The translations under genes and the position numbers were made by a program. This document shows positions 55,959 through 64,000 of a stretch of DNA of 64,000 bases, piece after piece. The notes beneath the pieces were generated by a model. It was not told where the DNA came from, ran no database searches, and was given only the letters and a program-made list of their open reading frames with translations. The stretch comes from JAWVFM01 sp963739355. Lineage in GTDB: Bacteria > Actinomycetota > Thermoleophilia > Solirubrobacterales > 70-9. Numbering within the stretch: the stretch's first letter is position 1; the number at the start of each line of letters is the position of its first letter. The stretch lies in NCBI GenBank assembly GCA_963739355.1, contig CAVUAD010000001.1:398094-462093 (forward strand), given 5' to 3'.

Positions 55959-56893
55959 TTCGCCCCGTCGATCTCGGTAATGTTCTCGAACGCGTGTTTC
56001 TGGGCGACCTGGGCGATCTGCTGGTGCTCGAGGGGAACGCCAAGCCAGTCGAAGAATCGCCAGCAGTCCATCAGTCGGCTCGCGAAGGAGATCCTCGTAT
56101 CGCGAGATATATCGAGGACCGGTGTGTGCGCGAACGCGCGCTGGACGATTTCCGTGCGCCAGAGCCAGCGAAGCGCGCTCTTCTCAACGAATTCGTCGCG
56201 ATCCGCGGCGTCGAGGCCCCGCATCGGGCCATAGTCGCGCGCCATCCATGAGCCCTTCGAGTACGCCGCGAGCTCGGAGTCGACCACGTCCCTGCCGTCT
56301 CGCAGCAGAAACAGGAGTCGTGACGCGGGAAGCGCGAGAGGAGCACGTCCGCCGCCTGGGATCCATTCGGCTCCTTGACGGCCAAGAGGGAACCCGGGCG
56401 CCCGGGGGGGAGCCAGTGGTTCAACCGTTCGAGAATTAGCTTGCGAAGTTGAGGCTCCCAAGCCTCACGCGAGGCCTCGGAGAAGAAGTAGGTCTCGACG
56501 GGCGCGGCGAACTGCGGCAGAGTTGCCGGCCTCGTTCGCGCGACCAGCCAGGTAGGTCCGTCATGAAAGGGGCCAGATGCCACCCGAGCTGCGGCTCGTT
56601 GATCGGGCAAATCCCCGGGAATCGCCGAGAAGTGCGAGCAGCCAGGTGCTGCCGCTCCGAGGAGAACCGAGGATCCAGATGATTCGAGACTCCAACGCGA
56701 GGAGACGTCGTTCGGAGCGGCGCAGGCGGATGCGGTCCTTGGTCTGGCCGCGTTTAAGGACCGTGGCTTCGTACTCCCTGCACCATCCGCAAGGGAACCG
56801 GGTCATCGCGCATGTGAGCCGGTTGACTTGTGGCTGGCCAACCTCCGAGACGCCGCGGAGCCGATTTCGATCGCGGGCCCCGATCGGCCCCAC
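55837..56893 (-). CDS. Sulfotransferase, several frameshifts
   Basis: Third sulfotransferase. On the minus strand, IIWILGSPRSGSTWLLALLG is the PAPS 5' loop (about 56700), then after a shift near 56600 APVETYFFSEASREAWEPQL and RLNHWLPPGRPGSLLAVKEP; after a shift near 56310 RLLFLLRDGRDVVDSELAAY and RLMDCWRFFDWLGVPLEHQQ, HAFENI. Near 55965 a further shift leads to RLLRPKLVELGYEVP at 55837, the typical tail. The 5' start is uncertain (56893 or a downstream ATG at about 56812). It is less GC-rich than surrounding genes and its 5' end lies on a truncated acyltransferase, which implies recent arrival. Confidence 0.68.
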
Positions 56894-57093
56894 GCCGGGC
56901 GCTCCGCGGCGAGCCAGGCGCCACTCATGACCGTCACGTAGTCCCCCACCGCGATGCGGTGCGTCCCGTAGAGCCAGTCCGGCTTGTGGAGCACGGATCC
57001 GCGGCCGAACGCCTGAAAGCGTCGGCGCCGGTACGGCTCCATGACCTTTGAGCGGAGGGCCACGTACGCGAGCGGTTCCTCCGCGTAGCGCAT
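56850..57093 (-). pseudogene. Truncated hexapeptide acyltransferase
   Basis: ATG at 57093 reads RYAEEPLAYVALRSKVMEPY, FQAFGRGSVLHKPDWLYGTH and RIAVGDYVTVMSGAWLAAER, PAIEIGS, the N-terminal turns of a left-handed beta-helix acyltransferase such as the one at 61858-62516. The remaining hexapeptide turns are absent, replaced by the sulfotransferase 5' region. The breakpoint is about 56850. Confidence 0.65.
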
Positions 57094-57186
57094 GGCGCGG
57101 CGAAGGATCTACGTGCGTAGGCGTTCGCCGGGGTGCTCCACGTCAGCGGCTGCCCACACGCGTGCGGGCTACACGGGCGCGGTTGA

Positions 57187-57886
57187 TCAGGCCGGCGCGA
57201 CACAGATGCCCGCTGCGGGCTCGTAGAGGATGACGTGCGAGGTTCCGTAGAAGACCCTGTAGGCGCGAAGGCCGCGCTCTGAGCGTGCGCGACGAGGTCG
57301 CCAATCGGTAGCTCGTAGTGGAGCTCCTGCTGGTGCGGCTCGAACTCCAGGAGGTTGACCTCGACGAGCGCGGCGCGGCCTTCCAGCTCGGCGAGGAACT
57401 CCATGGCGTCGGGCACGTGCTCGATCACGTCGAACGAATACGCAGCGTCGAAACCACCAGGCACCTCCCGATCGAGGTCGTGGATGGCGGCCTCCAAGCC
57501 ACGATGCTCCAGGCGCCAGCGCAGATACTCGACGCTCGGGTTGTCGAAGTCCGCGAACTCGACGTCGAATCCGGCCTCGAGGAGCATCAGGCCATCCGAG
57601 CCGATGCCGCACCCGTAGTCGAGGATGCGTGCTCCCGGTTCGACGTTGTCGAGCAACAGCTCGAGATAGGGAAGCTTCGTCCCCGTCATGGCGAAGGCGG
57701 TGAGGTTGTAGAGGTACGCCCGGGAGGTCCTGTAGAGGCGTCCCTCGTCGCCAACCTCGGCGACCTCACGCTCGAGGAGCTCCTCGCAGCGCTCGAGCCG
57801 CGAGCGGTCGTAGGCGCCCCAAGTAGGCGCGGAGCTCCGCCTCCTCGCGTTCGGGGTCGAGGCGCAGCGTCGTCCGGCCAGGCATC
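57187..57886 (-). CDS. SAM-dependent methyltransferase, two frameshifts
   Basis: ATG 57886 begins PGRTTLRLDPEREEAELRAY; after a shift near 57822 comes YDRSRLERCEELLEREVAEV, YLYNLTAFAMTGTKLPYLEL and SAM motif I ARILDYGCGIGSDGLMLLEA. FDAAYSFDVIEHVPDAMEFL is the acidic post-motif. A second shift near 57290 gives the final strand, RAYRVFYGTSHVILYEP, ending at 57187. The result is a class I methyltransferase of about 230 residues, likely for a sugar. Confidence 0.77.
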
Positions 57887-57962
57887 GCGCGAACCCTAGC
57901 GGGGGCTGGTCGGCTGAGCCGGGTGACCGGCGGGCGTTCCGGCCGCCTCTAGGGTTCCGGGG

Positions 57963-58914
57963 ATGGGACTCGCCCCGGTGACAATCGCCGTCGTCTCCTG
58001 GAATACCCGGATCTCTGGGTCGGGCCCTCGAGTCGATGGCCTCCGACGTGGAGCGGGGGATCGCGGAAGTCTGGGTCGTCGACAACGAGTCGAGTGACGG
58101 CTCCACCGACATGGTCCGCGAGTCGCTTCGGCTGGGCCCGGCTGGTGGAACCGGGGAGAACCTCGGCTTCGGCCGGGCGGTCAACCGGGTGCGCGCAGGA
58201 TCCTCATCCGAGTGGATCGCCCCGGCGAACGCGGACATCGCCCTGCGGCCCGGGGCGCTCGAGCGGCTGCTGGCGCCGGGCGGTCGTACCCGCGACGGGG
58301 GCGGTGGCGCCACGACTCATCCTCCCGGACGGGAGACGCAGCACTCGTGTTCGCCTTCCCGACGATCCCCTTCACGCTCGCCCACGCCACCGGCGCCTAC
58401 CGCCTGAGCGGGCCCTCGCGGACCGCCTCGCGTTTCCGGGGCTCTGGAACAGCGAGCGGCCCCGGGACGTGCCGTGGGCGGTTGCGGCGTTCATCCTCGT
58501 ACGCCGAGCCGCTTGGGACAAGTGGGCGGCTTCGACGAGCGCCAGTTCATGTACGCGGAGGACCTCGACCTGGGCTGGCGCCTCGATCGGGCCGGATGGA
58601 CTACCCGCTACGAGCCGGAAGCAGTCGTGGACCATCATCACGCGGCGGCGACAAGCAGATGTTCGGGCCCCGGGTCGAGCCGCACTGGCAGCGCAGCACC
58701 TACGGTTTCTCGCCGCCGCCGCGGCGTCGCCTACGCGTGGACGATCGGGCTGATCAACGCCTCCGGGGCCGCGGTTCGCTGGCTGGGAGTCACACTGAGA
58801 TCGGCAGTCACGCGGCGCAGGGGAGACCGCGAGCTGCGCAGGAGCTACGCCGGCTGGACGCGCAGCCACCTGCAGGCGCTGCGAAGCCGGCGGACGCTCA
58901 AGGGCCATCGCTGA
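57963..58914 (+). CDS. GT2 family glycosyltransferase (rhamnosyltransferase-like), many frameshifts
   Basis: ATG 57963 gives GLAPVTIAVVSWNTR, VWVVDNESSDGSTDMV follows from 58036, then NLGFGRAVNR, PANADIALRPGALERLLA, FPTIPFTLAHATGAYR and AVAAFILVRRAAWDK, GGFDERQFMYAEDLDLGWRL, DRAGWTTRYEPEAVVDHHHA. Together these are a WsaF/RfbN-type GT2 with DNxSxDGS and EDxDLxxR motifs. At least six one-base shifts (near 58015, 58130, 58190, 58280, 58430, 58520, 58690) interrupt the frame. The last 75 codons (ending LRSRRTLKGHR) are intact. The density fits sequencing error. Confidence 0.7.
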
Positions 58915-58925
58915 GCCGCCGGGGC

Positions 58926-60109
58926 TCAGGCCGATGCCGCGAGCAGTGCCGCCTCGACGCCCTCGTTGTACGCGGTGGAGGTGTATCGAGAGGCGGACTG
59001 GAGGCCGTGCTCCCGCAGCGTTGCGCGGAGCGCTTCGTCGGCCGACAGCCGGGTGAGGGCATCGGCGAGCGCGGGCGCGTCGTCGGGCTCGAAGAGCAGG
59101 CAGTTCTCGCCGTCCCTGAGGTACTCGCCCGACCCGCCCGTGCCGGTGGCCACCACCGGCCGTCCTCGGCCCATGGCCTCGAGCGGCACCAGCCCCCAGG
59201 GCTCGCTCCAGCGGACCGGAAAGATCACCGCGTCGCACTCGCCGTAGGCCTCGCGGAGCCCGGCGCCGTCCCGGTGTCCGTCGAAGATCACCCGGCTCTC
59301 GACGCCCAGCTCCGCCGTCAGGCGCCGCAGTCGGCTCTCCTCCTCCGGGTCGGAGCCGCCGACGATTCGGAGCGTCGCCTCTGCCGGCAGCTTGGCGAGC
59401 GCCTCGACGGCGGTGTCGATGCCCTTCCGGGGGTCGATTCGCCCGAGGTAGAGGAGGTCCCAGGCCCACTCGCGGGGTGGCTCGGGGTCAGGAAGGCCGG
59501 GTCGATCCCCGCGTTGAGGATCTCCGTGCGGTCCAGCCGTACCCCGCCGGCGAGCGCCTTCTCGCGCGTGTGCTCGCTGACGAACAGGTACGTCGCGGCG
59601 TTGGCGAAGTCAACCCGCGCGGGCACGCGCGCGGCGGCCTCGGCGAGCCGGGCGCCCCGGCTTCGACGCGGGCCGGTGAACGTCCGCAGCCACTCATCGA
59701 CCTTCGGCCCGTAGTCGAGCCAGTCGTCGATGACGAACGCGACGGCGGGGATCCTCCGGCGCCGCACGTCCTCGAGCAGCGTCAGCGAGAGCCCGCCCAT
59801 CGACCACCAGGCGACGACCGTCGGCTGGAACTCGGTGATGTGCCGCTCGAGGACCCGGTGGTTATGCCGCACGAGGCGAAGCCTGTCGAGCGGGCCGGAA
59901 GCCTCGAACCTGCCGTTCTCGTGCTTCCAGCGAAGCTCGCGATGGACGTCCGCGGCGTCGGGTGCCGACGTCGCCTTCCTGAGATCCGTCGTGAGGACGC
60001 GGACCGCGTGCCCGTGGCCGCGCAAGGCCTCGACCGCGGACTCCCAGATGAGCTCGTACCCGCCGTAGTGGTGTGGCGGGTACATGTTGCCGACGCTGAG
60101 GACGCGCAC
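58926..60109 (-). CDS. GT4 family glycosyltransferase, one frameshift
   Basis: ATG 60109: MRVLSVGNMYPPHHYGGYEL, FQPTVVAWWSMGGLSLTLLE and VSEHTREKALAGGVRLDRTE. Shift near 59480, then WDLLYLGRIDPRKGIDTAVE, GHRDGAGLREAYGECDAVIF, FPVRWSEPWGLVPLEAMGRG and PVVATGTGGSGEYLRDGENC give the full GT-B second domain, ending LLAASA. It follows the methyltransferase on the same strand by nine bases. Confidence 0.83.
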
Positions 60110-60118
60110 GGCGGTGGG

Positions 60119-60850
60119 TCAGACGTAGCCGGAGACGATGCCGCGGAGGCCCTTCCAGGTGCCGCCCTCCGTGGTCGGCAGCTCGAAGGGCTCCTCGGCT
60201 TCCGCGCGAGCAAAGCCCGCGGCCCTCACGATCTGCACGAGGCCGGCGAGGTTGGTGGTCCACCACGTGAATTCCTTGACTCCGGAGAGCTCCGCCAGCG
60301 GCCGCTTGTCGTTGAACCGGAAGCGCGTGATGACGTTGGCGATGACGGCGCTCTCCGTGCAGACGCTGCGGATGTTCTCGACGACCGTGACCGGGTCCTT
60401 CAGATGGACGAGGAGGTCGCCGCAGAAGACGAAGTCGAAGCTTCCGAGCTCCGGGCTGAGGTGGTACGCGGACAGAAGCGTGCGCTCGACGTTCGACCCG
60501 AGCGCCTCCTTGGCGAGGGCGAAGCGCGCCGCCTTGGTCTCGTCCATCGTCTTGTCGTGCGTCGCGCGGAGCGCGGCGGGCCAGTCGAGCTCCTCGGGGT
60601 CCTCGAGGTCGATGGCGGTGACCGAGGCGGCTCCGCGCCGCTCCATCTCGAAGGCCCAGTAGCCGTCCATGGTGCCGACGTCGAGGCAGCGCTTCCCGGA
60701 CAGGTCGGCCGGGATGGGGTAGCGGCTGAGGACCGGCGCGTGGTCGAACATCCCGCCCGTCTTCACCCCGTGGCCGAGGTCGAGCGAGTGGTACCAGCGG
60801 TAGCGATCCACCTCGGCTTGGAGGGAATCGGCTTCTCTTGCCGAGCTCAT
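60119..60850 (-). CDS. Class I SAM methyltransferase (DUF1698/CmoB-like)
   Basis: A 243-residue methyltransferase with intact frame. YRWYHSLDLGHGVKTGGMFD matches the CmoB-like N-terminal (W-H...G), SAM motif I is KRCLDVGTMDGYWAFEMERR, and FDFVFCGDLLVHLKDPVTVV is motif IV. GFARAEAEEPFELPTTEGG closes. Proteins of this type in glycan loci are commonly taken to methylate sugars; a tRNA role as in CmoB is less likely, because CmoA is absent. Operon with the GT4 downstream. Confidence 0.85.
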   Translation of the reverse strand: MSSAREADSLQAEVDRYRWYHSLDLGHGVKTGGMFDHAPVLSRYPIPADLSGKRCLDVGTMDGYWAFEMERRGAASVTAIDLEDPEELDWPAALRATHDKTMDETKAARFALAKEALGSNVERTLLSAYHLSPELGSFDFVFCGDLLVHLKDPVTVVENIRSVCTESAVIANVITRFRFNDKRPLAELSGVKEFTWWTTNLAGLVQIVRAAGFARAEAEEPFELPTTEGGTWKGLRGIVSGYV

Positions 60851-60910
60851 CGAGCGGCGATGCTAGCTGTACGGCTCGACCTCGGGTGCAGGTTGGTAGC
60901 TTCGACCCGC

Positions 60911-61924
60911 ATGGAGGGCCAGCGTGTCGCGCCCGGTTTCAGCGTGGTTCTCTCCACTCTGGGGAACTACGACGGCCTGCGCCGCGTGCTGGACGGCTAC
61001 TCCGCGCAGAGCGTGGCGATGGAGGAGTTCGAGGTCCTGGTCGTCGTGGACATCGCCGAGAAGGATCCCGGCGCCGTCGACGCCGCCATCGGCGAGCGCC
61101 CCTTTTCGGTGCGCAGGCTGAGCCCCACCGTTCCCGGCCTCTCCGCCAACCGCAACGCCGGCTGGCGGGCAGCGACAGGCCCCATTGTCCTGTTCACCGA
61201 CAACGACACGATCCCGGTCCGCAGGCTGGTTGCGGAGCACCTGGCCTCGCACCGGGAGCACCCGGAGGAGGAGGCGGCCGTCGTCGGCAACGTCCGGTGG
61301 TCGCCCGAGGTGGAGGTCACCACGTTCATGCGCTGGCTCGACACGGGCCTGCAGTTCAACTTTGCCCTGCTCAAGCGCGGGCCGGTGCCGTGGGGCGCCT
61401 TCGCCGGGGCGAACTCCTCGCTCAAGCGCTCGTTCATCGCCAGGGTCGGAGACTTCGACGAGCTGCGGCTTCCCTACCTGGGCGAGGACACCGAGTTCGC
61501 GTACCGGGCCAGCAAGCTCGGGATGCGCCTTCACTACAACCCTGCGGCGCGCGTCGACCACCTGCGGACGATGTCCTTCGAGCTCGCGACCCGTCGCGTT
61601 CGCCGCATGGCGGCCGCCGAGTACGAGATCTCGCAGATGCACCCGGAGCTCGAGCCGTGGTGGCACGAGATCTTCAGCGGGGTGTCGCGGCTACCGCCCG
61701 TTCGCGGGCGTGGTGCCCGACTCGCGCGCTACGTCCCGCGTCGGGTCCCGTTCCTGGGACCGCGCGTGTGGAGCAGCGCGGACCGCTTCTACAAGCAGGC
61801 TCTCGCTCCTTACTTCCTGGAGGCCTGGAGTGAGGCGGAGGCCGGTGAGGACGCGTCTCAGCCGGAGATCTCCGAGCTGCTGGCCGACGGCTCCTCCGGT
61901 TCGGAGCCCTCCGGCCCGAAGTAG
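60911..61924 (+). CDS. GT2 family glycosyltransferase
   Basis: A 337-residue GT-A enzyme with intact frame. FSVVLSTLGNYDGLRRVLDG, VVVDIAEKDPGAVD, PGLSANRNAGWRAATGPIVL and FTDNDTIPVRRLV (DND metal site), then GAFAGANSSLKRSFIARVGD and YLGEDTEFAYRASKLGMRLH. It has a long C-terminal extension with no membrane helix. ATG 60911 has a poor ribosome site, GCAGGTTGGTAGC. Convergent with the acyltransferase, 67-base overlap. Confidence 0.87.
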   Translation: MEGQRVAPGFSVVLSTLGNYDGLRRVLDGYSAQSVAMEEFEVLVVVDIAEKDPGAVDAAIGERPFSVRRLSPTVPGLSANRNAGWRAATGPIVLFTDNDTIPVRRLVAEHLASHREHPEEEAAVVGNVRWSPEVEVTTFMRWLDTGLQFNFALLKRGPVPWGAFAGANSSLKRSFIARVGDFDELRLPYLGEDTEFAYRASKLGMRLHYNPAARVDHLRTMSFELATRRVRRMAAAEYEISQMHPELEPWWHEIFSGVSRLPPVRGRGARLARYVPRRVPFLGPRVWSSADRFYKQALAPYFLEAWSEAEAGEDASQPEISELLADGSSGSEPSGPK

Positions 61925-62516
61925 TCGAGGACCCTGGCCGGGACCCCGCCGACCACGGTGAAGGGGGGGACCGGGCGGGTGACGACCGCGTTCGCGCCGA
62001 CGAAGGCACGTGTGCCGATGTTGTTGATGATCGTGCACTTCGCCATGACCGTGGCGTCGTCCTCGATCACGAGCGGCGGAACTCGTACCCCTGCGCCAGC
62101 AGCGGCCGGTCGATGTCCCGGTAGCGGTGGTTGCCGTCGACGATGATCGTCGACTGGGCGAAGATGCAGCGCTCCCCGATGTCGATCGTCGTGCCGCACT
62201 GGATCAGGACGTCGTAGGTGCACTTCGAGCCGGCGCCGAAGCGGATCACGGAATCCGGCCCGGCGAGACTCCGCGCGGAAGTTCCGCGGAATTCCACGCC
62301 TCGGCCCGTGATGAAGGTTCCCCCCCACGGCATGTGGAGGCTGAATCCCGGGCCGAGATAGGTGTGCTCGCCGAAGACGATCGTGGCGTGGGGGTTGCGC
62401 GCCTTCGACCCACAACTGCGAGAACCACAAAGCCACGGCGGGCCGCGGAAGTAGCGATGGAGACCGGCAACCGGCGAAGCTTCGCGCCTATCGACCCGCG
62501 GTCGCGCGCTTGACAT
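61858..62516 (-). CDS. Left-handed beta-helix acyltransferase, one frameshift
   Basis: ATG 62516 leads to RNPHATIVFGEHTYLGPGFS, LHMPWGGTFITGRGVEF, CTYDVLIQCGTTIDIGERCI, FAQSTIIVDGNHRYRD with hexapeptide turns and the catalytic-type His (DGNHRY). After a shift near 62075 come PLVIEDDATVMAKCTIINNI, GTRAFVGANAVVTRPVPPFT and VVGGVPARVLDYFGPEG. The acceptor is presumably a sugar hydroxyl. The truncated paralogue at 56850-57093 matches its first quarter. Confidence 0.78.
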
Positions 62517-62579
62517 GGGCTGAACGGTACCCGAGGAGTTGGCGCGGGTTCGCAGGTGCGCGCCTAGACTCAGCGCGCC

Positions 62580-64000
62580 ATGCCACCGAACGTCATCGTC
62601 ATCGTCCTCGACGCGGCGCGACGCGACGCGTTCGAGCCCTACGGCGCGCCGGCGGGCGCGAGCCCGGTCGTGCGGGACCTGGCCGGCCGCGGAACGGCCT
62701 TTGACGAGATGTACGCGCCCGGATGCTGGACCGCGCCGTCTCACGCGTCGTTCTTCACCGGCAAGCTGCCGCGCGCGCTGGGCATGGCGGGCGTGCCCGG
62801 CGGAATGCCGCTCGACGTCGGCGCCCAGCTCTCTCCCGAACGCGACCGCATGCTTCCGGCGGTGCTTCGCCGCAACGGGTACCGGACCATCCTCGCGACG
62901 ACGAACCTCTGGCTGGCGGCGGAGGGGGGCTTCGGCGCCGGCGTGGACGAGTTCATCTCCACGGAGTCGCGACGCCAGGCCCAGCTCGAGTCGCGCTCGC
63001 TGCGCAAACGGGTGGGCCGCGCGCTGGAGGCGGCCCGCGCGCGAGCCGACGACGGCGCCGGGGCCATCGAGCGGCAGCTGGCGCCGCTTCTGGGCTCGGG
63101 GCAGCAGCCCTTCTTCTGCTTCGTCAACCTCGTCGAGGCCCACTCCCCGTACCTGGCCCCGCGCCCGTTCGCCGTCGGCAGCCCGCTGGAGCGCATCCGG
63201 GCGGCGGAGGACTCCGCCCGGCACTACACGCTGCCGGGCATCTGGCGGACGTGCCTGGGAGGGCTCGACTTCTCGCCCGAGGCCGAGGCGCGGCTGCGGC
63301 GCCAGTACGCGGCGTCGATTCGCGCGCTCGACGCTTGGCTCGGCCGCCTCGTCGAGGGCCTCGACCGGGCGGGGCGACTCGACGACACGCTGCTGATCGT
63401 CACCGCCGACCACGGCGAGAACCTCGGGGAGGGCGGCCTGATCGCCCACGCGCTCTCGCTGGACAATCGCCTCATCAACGTCCCGTTCGTCGTGACCGGG
63501 CCGGCGGCGGCCTGGCCGTCGCCCGCGCCGACGTCGCTCGCTGCCCTGCCGCGGTTCATCGCCGAGTCCGTTGGGATCGAGGATCACCCGTGGAGTGCCG
63601 ACGACCTTCCTGCCGGGGCCGGGGTGGCGCAGTTCGACCCGCCGGCGCTGCCCGGCAACCCGACGCCACGGCGGGTGATCATCGAGGAGTGGGGTCTCGG
63701 GGAGGAGGCCCTGGAGCGCTTCATGACGCCGCTGACCTGCGCCGTCGCCGGGCCTCGCAAGCTCCTCATTCGCGGGGGCGAGGAGCTCTGGATCGACCTC
63801 GAGGAGGATCCGCTGGAGCTCTCGCCGCGCCCCGCGTCCGAGGCCCCGCCCGGCGATCGCGACGAGCTCGAGCGCCTGCGCGCCGTCCTTCGACACCCCG
63901 GCGCCACCGCGAATCGCCCGTGGAGCCCGGACGCGCCCGAGGTCGCGCCGGAGGAGCTTGCCGACCTCGAAGAGCGCATGAAGCTGCTGGGCTACATGTA
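62580..64000 (+). CDS. Sulfatase/alkaline-phosphatase-superfamily protein (stop just outside window)
   Basis: The frame from ATG 62580 is open for 473 codons to the end of the window; the last two bases (TA) after LGYM would begin a stop codon, and LEERMKLLGYM is a typical sulfatase C-terminus, so the gene is essentially complete. PPNVIVIVLDAARRDAFEPY carries the metal Asp; the nucleophile block is CWTAPSHASFFTGKLPR with Thr instead of Cys/Ser; LLIVTADHGENLGEGGLIAH is the second metal site. There is no signal peptide. The second such gene in the window, after 28006-28862. Its frame shows no shifts. Confidence 0.88.
   Translation, partial: MPPNVIVIVLDAARRDAFEPYGAPAGASPVVRDLAGRGTAFDEMYAPGCWTAPSHASFFTGKLPRALGMAGVPGGMPLDVGAQLSPERDRMLPAVLRRNGYRTILATTNLWLAAEGGFGAGVDEFISTESRRQAQLESRSLRKRVGRALEAARARADDGAGAIERQLAPLLGSGQQPFFCFVNLVEAHSPYLAPRPFAVGSPLERIRAAEDSARHYTLPGIWRTCLGGLDFSPEAEARLRRQYAASIRALDAWLGRLVEGLDRAGRLDDTLLIVTADHGENLGEGGLIAHALSLDNRLINVPFVVTGPAAAWPSPAPTSLAALPRFIAESVGIEDHPWSADDLPAGAGVAQFDPPALPGNPTPRRVIIEEWGLGEEALERFMTPLTCAVAGPRKLLIRGGEELWIDLEEDPLELSPRPASEAPPGDRDELERLRAVLRHPGATANRPWSPDAPEVAPEELADLEERMKLLGYM

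Noticed and set aside
62067..63896. Long minus-strand frame opposite the sulfatase-family gene
   Set aside because: Arg/Glu-rich low-complexity translation with no motif; the plus strand encodes a clear, intact sulfatase-superfamily protein. Only its 3' end belongs to the acyltransferase.
1..64000. CRISPR arrays, insertion-sequence transposases, rRNA or tRNA genes
   Set aside because: No regularly spaced short repeats, transposase motifs with terminal inverted repeats, or structural RNA signatures were seen in reading the window.

Overview
The window is a contiguous, very GC-rich (mostly about 70% by eye) actinobacterial chromosome segment with dense short operons, many GTG and TTG starts and frequent 4-nt ATGA/GTGA/TTGA overlaps. 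The mix of genes (DUF6421-like protein, bacterial glycerol-1-phosphate dehydrogenase, surface-glycan genes, paeninodin-type lasso genes) fits a high-GC actinobacterium. A deep lineage such as Thermoleophilia/Solirubrobacterales is my guess, not something the sequence proves.

Layout. (1) 1-6490: end of a DUF6421-like gene, an acyltransferase, two convergent asparagine-synthetase paralogues (one with a decayed active site) and a short-chain dehydrogenase. (2) About 6500-19800: a visibly less GC-rich island carrying a first polysaccharide system: initiating sugar-phosphate transferase, GH39-like hydrolase, glycosyltransferases, sulfotransferase, polymerase, Wzc-type kinase, flippase and deacetylase. 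It is edged by glycosyltransferase remnants at 8356-8830 and 19480-19776. (3) 19809-25000: threonine aldolase, a sulfatase-like remnant, a YdjC deacetylase and two tandem acyltransferases. (4) About 25000-47300: a second, GC-rich polysaccharide system with its own initiating transferase, flippase, polymerase, Wzz, many GT2/GT4 enzymes, Alg13/Alg14-like pair, hexapeptide acyltransferase, sulfotransferase and a CDP-glycerol glycerophosphotransferase. (5) 47345-54010: a lasso-peptide cluster. (6) 54007-55958: a cytidylyltransferase-like enzyme and glycerol-1-phosphate dehydrogenase, translationally linked to it. (7) 55837-64000: more glycan decoration genes (sulfotransferase, methyltransferases, GT2/GT4, acyltransferase) and a sulfatase-family gene cut by the window end.

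The most notable system is the lasso cluster: exporter ATPase and permease, PqqD-type leader-binding protein, HPr-kinase-like protein, B2 protease, cyclase, a 43-codon precursor and an NTP_transf_5-type nucleotidyltransferase. The precursor has a classic leader (YETPTIADFGDLVELT, then Ala), a core starting GALSGDFTD (predicted Gly1-Asp9 ring) and a C-terminal Ser. The kinase homologue and terminal Ser point to a tail-phosphorylated lasso peptide of the paeninodin type, and the nucleotidyltransferase and adjoining glycerol-phosphate genes raise the possibility of further decoration of the phosphate.

Caution on quality: more than twenty otherwise well-conserved genes are interrupted by one or several single-base frameshifts, clustered in a few stretches (about 26990-28760, 39370-41220, 43340-44300, 57290-58730). 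This looks more like uncorrected indels in the assembly than mass gene decay. I therefore list such genes as whole CDSs with the shift positions, and reserve 'pseudogene' for true fragments.
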